A DNA stretch of 8,489 bases from an uncultured Oscillospiraceae bacterium. Its GTDB lineage: Bacteria > Bacillota > Clostridia > Oscillospirales > Acutalibacteraceae. Positions 1 through 5,083 of this stretch are shown here, piece by piece; the stretch's first letter is position 1, and every line of letters begins with the position of its first letter. The translations under genes were made by a program, and so were the position numbers. Under the pieces are notes generated by a model that searched no databases, had not been told where the DNA came from, and was given only the letters and a program-made list of their open reading frames with translations. The stretch spans positions 1 to 8,489 of the forward strand of contig UQQT01000059.1 in the NCBI GenBank assembly GCA_900543395.1, read 5' to 3'.

Positions 1-108
1 CCCAAAATACAGCGGATTGCGTCTATGGGGACGGTTCTTTTTCGCAGGAATACTGGCGTATTTCAAGGAAAAAACCGTTCTCAGAGGCGTGAGACGGTGC
101 GTTTTGGG
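1..108. repeat. Nested imperfect inverted-repeat element, possibly a structured RNA or REP-like repeat
   Basis: Several complementary segments are nested around one centre. CCCAAAA (1-7) pairs with TTTTGGG (102-108), CGTCT (20-24) with AGACG (92-96), and ACGGTT (31-36) with AACCGT (73-78). The apex is a hairpin at 47-64 with arms GGAATAC and GTATTTC and loop TGGC. The segment ACCGT (74-78) could instead pair with ACGGT (94-98), so two folds compete. The G-rich string GGGGACGGTTCT (27-38) resembles, from memory only, dispersed palindromic repeats seen near IS200-like/RAYT transposases in Firmicutes. No transposase lies in the window. Because the element touches the window edge, its true left end is unknown. 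The following bases up to about 187 show no gene and no clear terminator. Confidence 0.45.
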
Positions 109-187
109 CTTATGGAGTTCGACTCTCTTTTGCTATAACGCGTTTTAAAACATCCGTACCCGTGAATGTTCATTATTTAATTTAGTA

Positions 188-216
188 TTGATATTATTGA
201 AAAACGTTGATATAAT
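188..216 (+). promoter_or_regulatory. Sigma-A promoter of the serC-serA operon
   Basis: The -35 box TTGATA (188-193) is separated by exactly 17 bp from a perfect -10 box TATAAT (211-216). The -10 is preceded by TGA, giving an extended -10 (TGnTATAAT). Transcription should start near 223, leaving a leader of about 70 nt before serC. A second TATAAT at 247-252 has no convincing -35 and is probably chance or a minor start. I see no T-box or riboswitch core in the short leader, so expression may be largely constitutive. Confidence 0.8.
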
Positions 217-294
217 AGAATTCAAAGCGATAAAGACATTTTTGCATATAATGTAAACGTGTGTCTGTATTGACTTTGACAAGGAGGTTTTTTT

Positions 295-1377
295 ATGAGC
301 AGAGTATATAATTTTTCGGCGGGTCCGTCCATGCTTCCCGAAGAGGTTTTGAAAAAAGCGGCGGAGGAAATGCTTGATTATAAAGGATGCGGACAGTCCG
401 TAATGGAGATGTCTCACCGTTCAAAGGTTTTTAAACAGATTATAGACGAAGCGGAGTCGCTTTTCAGAGAGCTTCTCAATATTCCCGATAATTATAAGGT
501 TTTGTTTTTACAAGGCGGTGCGTCCACACAGTTCGCCGCGATTCCCCTTAACTTCATGAACGGCAGCGGAAAGGCCGATTTCATTATAACCGGTCAGTGG
601 GCAAAGAAAGCATATCAGGAGGCTTCGCGTTACGGCAATGCGAGAATCGTCGCTTCGAGCGCGGATAAGACTTTTACTTATCTTCCCAAGACTAAGCCCG
701 AGGACTTCGACCCCGAAGCCGATTATGCATATATTTGCGTTAACAATACGATTTACGGAACATGCTACCGTGAGATTCCCGACGTTGGCTCGATTCCTTT
801 AATCGGCGATATTTCCTCGTCGTTCATGTCGGAGCCTGTAGACGTTTCGAAGTTTGCCGTTCTCTACGGCGGCGCGCAGAAGAACATAGGCCCCGCGGGT
901 CTTACCGTCGTAATCGTCCGCGAGGATATGCTCGGCAAGGCAAGGGATATCACCCCGACTATGCTTAACTATGCTGTTCATGCGGAAAACGGTTCAATGT
1001 ATAATACGCCCCCGTGCTACTCGATTTATATGTGCAGGAACGTCCTCGAATGGATCAAGGAGCAGGGCGGTCTTGAAAAGATGAAAGAGCTTAACGAGAA
1101 AAAGGCTAAGATTCTTTACGACTTCCTCGATTCTTCAAAGATGTTCAGAGGAACTGTCGTAAAGGAGGATCGTTCGCTTATGAACGTTCCCTTTGTTACC
1201 GATTCCGACGAGCTTAACAAGAAATTCATTGCCGAAGCGGAAGAAGCGGGTTTTGTAAATCTTAAAGGTCACAGAACCGTCGGCGGTATGAGAGCTTCGA
1301 TCTATAACGCTATGCCTATCGAGGGCGTTAAAAAGCTTGTTGAGTTTATGGAAAAATTCGAGGCTGACAACGCCTGA
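295..1377 (+). CDS. serC: Phosphoserine aminotransferase (EC 2.6.1.52)
   Basis: This PLP-dependent class V aminotransferase carries out the second step of serine synthesis in the cytoplasm. It converts 3-phosphohydroxypyruvate plus glutamate to O-phosphoserine plus 2-oxoglutarate; the family can also serve pyridoxine synthesis. The 360-residue length is normal for SerC. The start MSRVYNFSAGPS is the typical N-terminus of the family, and EMSHRS (38-43) is conserved. QGGAS (73-77) forms the phosphate-binding region and TPTMLNY lies near 220-226. The PLP Schiff-base lysine is K196 in YGGAQKNIGPAG, and GHRTVGGMRASIYNAM (325-340) is the conserved C-terminal substrate-binding region. The start is supported by a perfect AAGGAGGT at 281-288, 6 nt before the ATG. 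It is followed after 24 bp by serA, the preceding enzyme of the pathway, so the two are almost certainly co-transcribed. serB is not in the window. Confidence 0.97.
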   Translation: MSRVYNFSAGPSMLPEEVLKKAAEEMLDYKGCGQSVMEMSHRSKVFKQIIDEAESLFRELLNIPDNYKVLFLQGGASTQFAAIPLNFMNGSGKADFIITGQWAKKAYQEASRYGNARIVASSADKTFTYLPKTKPEDFDPEADYAYICVNNTIYGTCYREIPDVGSIPLIGDISSSFMSEPVDVSKFAVLYGGAQKNIGPAGLTVVIVREDMLGKARDITPTMLNYAVHAENGSMYNTPPCYSIYMCRNVLEWIKEQGGLEKMKELNEKKAKILYDFLDSSKMFRGTVVKEDRSLMNVPFVTDSDELNKKFIAEAEEAGFVNLKGHRTVGGMRASIYNAMPIEGVKKLVEFMEKFEADNA

Positions 1378-1401
1378 TACTCTGTGAGAGGTTGATTTTG
1401 T

Positions 1402-2559
1402 ATGTATAATATTTTAACTCTTAATAAAATATCCGCCGCAGGTCTCGGCAAATTTGATAAGGAAAAATATTTCTGTACCGACGACTGCGCTTCACCCGAC
1501 GCCGTTATTGTGCGTTCGGCATCCATGCACGATACCGAGATTCCGTCGAGCGTACTCTCTATTGCGAGAGCCGGCGCGGGATATAATAACATTCCCGTTG
1601 ACAAATGCACCGGAAAAGGTATATGCGTATTTAATACGCCCGGAGCAAATGCCAACGCCGTTAAGGAGCTTGTTCTCTGCGCACTGTTTCTTTCTTCGCG
1701 TAAAATAATCGCGGGTTCAAAGTGGTGCGAAACTCTTAAGGGAAGCGGTGACGAGGTTTCCAAAAAAGTTGAAAAGGGCAAGTCGAGCTTTGCAGGGCCT
1801 GAAATTAAGGGTAAAACCCTCGGAGTTATCGGTCTCGGAGCCATCGGTGTTCTTGTTGCAAACGGTGCTAAAGCCCTGGGAATGGATGTTATAGGCTACG
1901 ACCCGTTTTTATCGGACAAAGCCGCGTCTATGCTTGATAAAACGATAAGAGTTACATCGGTAATAGACCGTATTTTTGAGGAAAGCGATTATATAACGCT
2001 CCATGAGCCTCTTAACGATTCTACGAGAAATACGATTTGTGCCGAAACTCTCGCAAAGTGTAAGGACGGAGTCAGAATTCTCAACTTCGCAAGAGGGGAG
2101 CTTGTAAATAATTCCGACATTCTCTCCGCACTCGAAAGCGGTAAGTGCTCGGCGTATGCTACGGATTTTCCGACAGACGATCAGCTTTGCACCGACGGCG
2201 TTATTGCCTTGCCCCACCTCGGAGCGTCAACTCCCGAGTCGGAGGAAAACTGTGCTGTTATGGCGGTTGATCAGACAGCCGAATATATTGAAAACGGAAA
2301 CGTTATAAATTCCGTTAATCTTCCGTGCGTGTCTAAGGACAGAGTTGCCGGAAAAAGCCGTATTACGGTTATTACCGATTCCGACATAAGCGCAAGGATA
2401 TTCGAAAGCCTTGACTCAAGGGGCATTGACCGTACAGACTCGTCCGTTTCTATCAGAAAAAATACCGGGTATATCATAATTGATACGGATTCCGATGTCT
2501 CCGCAGCTGTCGCTGAATTAATGTCCGTTGACGGCGTTATCAGAGTAAGGGTTATTTAA
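1402..2559 (+). CDS. serA: D-3-phosphoglycerate dehydrogenase with a short C-terminal ACT-like domain (EC 1.1.1.95)
   Basis: The enzyme oxidises 3-phosphoglycerate with NAD to 3-phosphohydroxypyruvate, the entry to serine synthesis, and so feeds the SerC encoded just upstream. At 385 residues it fits the D-2-hydroxyacid dehydrogenase fold plus a small regulatory domain. Visible landmarks are the substrate-domain region RAGAGYNNIPVD (56-67), the Rossmann motif GLGAIG (144-149) with the NAD-ribose acidic residue D167, the catalytic Arg R231 in NFARGELV, and the catalytic His H272 in PHLGASTPE. The usual catalytic Glu position (DVF-x-x-E-P in other SerA proteins) reads DFPTDD (255-260), so an Asp appears to take its place. 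Residues about 318-385 resemble an ACT domain but lack the His-x-Asn-x-Pro-Gly serine-binding motif of the E. coli enzyme. The start has a modest AGAGG at 1387-1391, 10 nt from the ATG. The ORF ends just before a strong terminator. Confidence 0.93.
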   Translation: MYNILTLNKISAAGLGKFDKEKYFCTDDCASPDAVIVRSASMHDTEIPSSVLSIARAGAGYNNIPVDKCTGKGICVFNTPGANANAVKELVLCALFLSSRKIIAGSKWCETLKGSGDEVSKKVEKGKSSFAGPEIKGKTLGVIGLGAIGVLVANGAKALGMDVIGYDPFLSDKAASMLDKTIRVTSVIDRIFEESDYITLHEPLNDSTRNTICAETLAKCKDGVRILNFARGELVNNSDILSALESGKCSAYATDFPTDDQLCTDGVIALPHLGASTPESEENCAVMAVDQTAEYIENGNVINSVNLPCVSKDRVAGKSRITVITDSDISARIFESLDSRGIDRTDSSVSIRKNTGYIIIDTDSDVSAAVAELMSVDGVIRVRVI

Positions 2560-2575
2560 TTTAGCTTTTTGTAAT

Positions 2576-2612
2576 AAAAAACTGCGAAGCCGTAAAACTT
2601 CGCAGTTTTTTT
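2576..2612. terminator. Bidirectional rho-independent terminator between serA and the TetR gene
   Basis: CTGCGAAG (2582-2589) and CTTCGCAG (2598-2605) form a perfect 8-bp stem with an 8-nt loop. The stem is flanked by six A residues on the left and seven T residues on the right. On the plus strand the U-run ends serC-serA, starting 17 nt after the serA stop. On the minus strand the complementary U-run ends the TetR gene, whose stop codon is at 2621-2623. One hairpin therefore serves both convergent units. Confidence 0.92.
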
Positions 2613-2620
2613 GTTTTTTA

Positions 2621-3184
2621 TCATTCAACGCCCAAAATGTTGTCCGTACATTCGGCAAGGTACTTTGCGACTGTAGGAATATCCTCTTTACACTCGTTGT
2701 TAAGCCATTTGCCGATGGTGAAAACCGCACCGCCGACAAGGAAGTTGAATATGTACATAAATTTTTCCTCGGAAATTCCGCTCTGATTTGTAAGCCATGT
2801 CTGCACGCTCATAACGTAAGCGGGACCTGCGACTTCATTTATAATATCGCTGCTGTGACTCGAATTTATTATCATGGAGAAAATCTCTCTGTTATTCGAA
2901 ATGAGGACGAGAAGCTTTACGAACATCTCGTAGGTGTCCTGCGTCGCAAATATTTCGTCAACTGTTTCTCTCGCCGATGTCAGAAATTTATTTTTAATCT
3001 GATACAGCAGATCGTAAATGTTCGTATAATATTTATAAAACGAACCTCTGTTTATATTTGCCTTGGCGCAAAGCTCCGTAACGGAGATCTCATTTACGCT
3101 TTTTTCTTTAAGAAGTTCAAAGACAGCGTCCTGAAGCATGCGCTTCGTATACTGAATACGTCTGTCTTCTTTTTTTTGGTCCAT
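2621..3184 (-). CDS. TetR/AcrR-family transcriptional regulator
   Basis: This 187-residue DNA-binding protein presumably acts as a dimeric, ligand-responsive repressor. The N-terminal helix-turn-helix spans about residues 12-60: helix 2 near ISVTELCAKAN (33-43), then the recognition helix and the family signature NRGSFYKYYTN (45-55). The C-terminal half is a helical ligand/dimer domain. Its end, with FNFLVGGAVFTIGKWLNN (146-163), resembles the TetR_C_8-type domain common in Firmicutes; that subfamily call is from memory. An ATG 11 codons upstream (at 3217) is open in frame, but the start at 3184 is preferred. GGAGGG lies 6 nt before it, the protein then begins with the usual short charged tail, and the upstream ATG falls within the promoter's -10 box. 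The gene stands alone with its own promoter and terminator. The target and ligand cannot be deduced; autoregulation is likely from the palindrome at its promoter. Confidence 0.92.
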   Translation of the reverse strand: MDQKKEDRRIQYTKRMLQDAVFELLKEKSVNEISVTELCAKANINRGSFYKYYTNIYDLLYQIKNKFLTSARETVDEIFATQDTYEMFVKLLVLISNNREIFSMIINSSHSSDIINEVAGPAYVMSVQTWLTNQSGISEEKFMYIFNFLVGGAVFTIGKWLNNECKEDIPTVAKYLAECTDNILGVE

Positions 3185-3190
3185 AACGAT

Positions 3191-3196
3191 CCCTCC
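3191..3196 (-). promoter_or_regulatory. Ribosome binding site that fixes the TetR start
   Basis: On the minus strand GGAGGG lies 6 nt upstream of the ATG at 3184. It supports this start over the in-frame ATG at 3217, which lies upstream of the predicted transcription start (near 3210) and so could not be in the mRNA made from the promoter described here. Confidence 0.85.
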
Positions 3197-3211
3197 GAAA
3201 ATTGAACGCAA

Positions 3212-3223
3212 GTACAATTGTAC
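3212..3223. promoter_or_regulatory. Perfect 12-bp palindrome, likely operator of the TetR regulator
   Basis: GTACAATTGTAC is identical to its reverse complement and contains the -10 hexamer TACAAT of the minus-strand promoter. A dimer bound here would block RNA polymerase directly. TetR-family repressors commonly bind palindromes in their own promoters, so autoregulation is the natural inference. I saw no second copy of the full 12-bp site by eye. Confidence 0.6.
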
Positions 3224-3245
3224 AGCCTATTGCGAAAAATGTCAA
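3217..3245 (-). promoter_or_regulatory. Sigma-A promoter of the TetR-family gene
   Basis: Reading on the minus strand, a perfect -35 TTGACA (3245-3240) is followed by a 17-bp spacer and the -10 TACAAT (3222-3217). Transcription should begin near 3210, giving a leader of about 25 nt that contains the ribosome binding site. The near-consensus strength fits a promoter held down by a repressor. Confidence 0.85.
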
Positions 3246-3302
3246 CATCAAAGGATATGGATGTTTGCAATTTTTATAAATTTTTTATGACAAAGTGAAG
3301 TC

Positions 3303-3338
3303 AAAAGACAGCTCCGAATCATAATTGAGATTCGGAGC
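3303..3338 (-). terminator. Rho-independent terminator of the htrA operon
   Basis: GCTCCGAATC (3311-3320) and GATTCGGAGC (3329-3338) form a perfect 10-bp stem with an 8-nt loop. It begins 22 nt beyond the htrA stop codon. On the minus strand the stem is followed by TGTCTTTTGA, an imperfect U-rich tract, so termination may be less complete than at the serA terminator. There is no U-run on the plus-strand side. The hairpin separates the htrA unit from the TetR promoter downstream of it. Confidence 0.78.
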
Positions 3339-3360
3339 CGATATTTGTGTGAGTTTACAA

Positions 3361-5022
3361 TCAGTTGCCGTTGCCGTAGTATTTCTTGAAGTATTCTTCG
3401 AAATATTTTTCAAGGTCGTCAGAATCATCGGATGAACCGCCGTTGTTTGATTCGCTGTTGTTCTGCGAACCGCTGTTGACAGTCGTGTTTCCTCTGTCCT
3501 CTACAAGCTTGACGGTAACGTCAAATGTCTCCTGTGTCCAGTTCTGGGTGTTGATTCTGACGAGGTTAAGCGTGAGTTCGTCTCCCGCTTTCATATCCTC
3601 CATCATCTCTGCGAGCATACCCGTTGATTCCATATCCTTGCCGTTAACGCCTACGATAAGGTCGCCGACCTGAGCTTTCGTATCCTTAAGTGCGCTGTCG
3701 TCGGCTATACTTGCGATTACGATAGAGCCGGAGGGAAGTCCCTTAATGTTGACATACATGCTGTACTGGTCGTAGCTGACTGCCGCCGCATAGGTGATGC
3801 CGAGCTTAGCTCTGCCCGTTACATAGCCGTTTGCGACGATCGAATCGAATACTTCCTTAACAACGCTTGACGGAACGGAGAATCCCATACCCTCGGTATC
3901 GGTCGAAGCTATCTTCATGGAGTTGATTCCGATAACCTCGCCCTTGTCGTTGACGAGCGCACCGCCCGAGTTGCCGGGGTTAATAGCTGCCGTGTGCTGT
4001 ATGCATTTCATTTCATAGCCCGTCGAAGAGCTTACGGGTCTGTCTATTGCCGAAATCATACCCGATGTGAACGAACCTGCGAACTGACTGCCCTGGGGGT
4101 TGCCTATCGCGTATACAGTCTGACCTACTTCGAGCTTGTCCGAATCGCCGAACGAAGCACAGGCAAGTCCCGTCTTTTTAATTTTGAGTACGCCGAGATC
4201 CGATCTCGTGTCATAGCCTACGATTTCTGCGTCGTATTCCTCTTTATCGTATGTCTGGACGACAATCTTTGAGCCGTTTTGAATAACATGAGCGCAGGTT
4301 ATAATATAAGTATAACCGTCGTCGCCCTCTTTAGCGATAACGCCCGAACCTTCGGTGGAAAGCTTATTGTTTGCATAAACGAGAAGTCCCACATTTGATT
4401 TTACAATCTTTTTATAAACCTCGTTTGCAGGGGAGGATGAAGAAGCGCTGTCGGAAATTTCAAGTGAACCTACTTCGTTGTTTGTTATCGATTCTTTTTT
4501 GTTTTTACTGTTTAAATCCGTTGACTTGCCTGTAACGGCGGTAAGAATAATTGCCGCAACGATTATAGCAAGTATGCCTATAAGAATACCGAAGAATACT
4601 TTTTTGCCGGTATTCTTATTCTTCTTCTGCGGGGGTTGGTACTGAGGCCGGAATCCCGCGTTGTTTTGATTATATGGATTCGAATAATTACTGTTTTGCT
4701 GATTCTGATAATTATTGTAATTCGGAGCGCCGTATGGATTATATCCGTTTGAATTCTGTGCGGAGTACGGATTACTCTGCTGCCTGTTCGGATCACCCTT
4801 GTACGAATATTCACCCGACGTATAGGAATTGTTTTTATTGAATCCGTTTCCCTCATATTCTGCGTTTACGTGCTGCGTGTTTGCATTACTGTCCGCGCTC
4901 TGCTCGTTTGCCGAAGAAGATGATGTTTGTGCTCCGTTGTCCGGATTATCTCCTGCGGGCGTTCCGGAATTTTCATTACCGGCTTCGGAATTTGATGTAT
5001 ATTTTTCATAATCGTCAGTCAT
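3361..5022 (-). CDS. htrA: Membrane-anchored HtrA/DegP-family serine protease with one PDZ domain
   Basis: This is a 553-residue trypsin-like protease that would degrade or refold misfolded exported proteins on the outer face of the membrane. Residues 1-140 are a hydrophilic cytoplasmic region, rich in Asn, Tyr and Gln from about 76 to 130 and ending in a basic stretch (132-141). One transmembrane helix follows (about 142-164), acting as an uncleaved anchor. The protease domain spans about 200-395 with the triad H245 (TCAHVI), D275 (DTRSDLGVLKI) and S352 (NPGNSGGAL). A single PDZ domain spans about 405-508, with GDLIVGVNG at 453-461. A Ser/Asn linker leads to an acidic and aromatic tail (537-553). 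The start is decided by a perfect AAGGAGGTC (5029-5037), 6 nt from the ATG. It lies 61 bp after the histidine kinase gene on the same strand and is the last gene before a terminator. HtrA genes next to two-component systems are known stress-response targets, so control by the neighbouring regulator is plausible. Confidence 0.95.
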   Translation of the reverse strand: MTDDYEKYTSNSEAGNENSGTPAGDNPDNGAQTSSSSANEQSADSNANTQHVNAEYEGNGFNKNNSYTSGEYSYKGDPNRQQSNPYSAQNSNGYNPYGAPNYNNYQNQQNSNYSNPYNQNNAGFRPQYQPPQKKNKNTGKKVFFGILIGILAIIVAAIILTAVTGKSTDLNSKNKKESITNNEVGSLEISDSASSSSPANEVYKKIVKSNVGLLVYANNKLSTEGSGVIAKEGDDGYTYIITCAHVIQNGSKIVVQTYDKEEYDAEIVGYDTRSDLGVLKIKKTGLACASFGDSDKLEVGQTVYAIGNPQGSQFAGSFTSGMISAIDRPVSSSTGYEMKCIQHTAAINPGNSGGALVNDKGEVIGINSMKIASTDTEGMGFSVPSSVVKEVFDSIVANGYVTGRAKLGITYAAAVSYDQYSMYVNIKGLPSGSIVIASIADDSALKDTKAQVGDLIVGVNGKDMESTGMLAEMMEDMKAGDELTLNLVRINTQNWTQETFDVTVKLVEDRGNTTVNSGSQNNSESNNGGSSDDSDDLEKYFEEYFKKYYGNGN

Positions 5023-5058
5023 AAAAAAGACCTCCTTGATAAAATTGGCTTTTTTGTA

Positions 5059-5077
5059 AAAGTATGTTTCGTACTTT
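5059..5077. promoter_or_regulatory. Small inverted repeat between the kinase and htrA genes
   Basis: AAAGTA (5059-5064) and TACTTT (5072-5077) are complementary around a 7-nt centre. Taken as AAAGTATG and CGTACTTT, 7 of 8 positions match around a TTT centre. It sits in the 61-bp gap upstream of the htrA ribosome binding site. It could be a weak mRNA hairpin that adjusts htrA level or stability, or a protein-binding site. There is no U-run after it and I find no good promoter in the gap, so htrA probably depends on read-through from upstream. Confidence 0.35.
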
Positions 5078-5083
5078 CTGACC

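Noticed and set aside
114..128. GGAGTTCGACTCTC resembling a tRNA T-arm
   Set aside because: The stem is only about 4 bp with a wobble, and no matching acceptor, anticodon or D arms are found nearby.
1..138. Plus-strand reading frame open from the window edge to TAA at 136-138 (45 codons, with an ATG at 25)
   Set aside because: It runs through the inverted-repeat element, has no ribosome binding site before the ATG and no recognisable protein features. It looks like chance translation of a repeat, though the end of an upstream gene cannot be fully excluded.
247..252. Second TATAAT in the serC leader as an additional promoter
   Set aside because: No acceptable -35 lies 16-18 bp upstream, while the promoter at 188-216 is near-consensus.
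145..417. Minus-strand 90-codon ORF antisense to the serC start
   Set aside because: It overlaps the serC promoter, ribosome binding site and coding start, and has no homology-like features.
1302..1844. Minus-strand 180-codon ORF antisense to the serC end and serA start
   Set aside because: serC and serA are unmistakable on the other strand; this is a shadow frame with unnatural composition.
2855..3205. Plus-strand 116-codon ORF opposite the TetR gene
   Set aside because: It is a shadow of a clear TetR coding sequence and has no ribosome binding site or promoter.
5023..5083. A separate promoter for htrA in the gap after the kinase gene
   Set aside because: No pair of -35/-10 boxes with proper spacing was found; co-transcription with the upstream genes is simpler.
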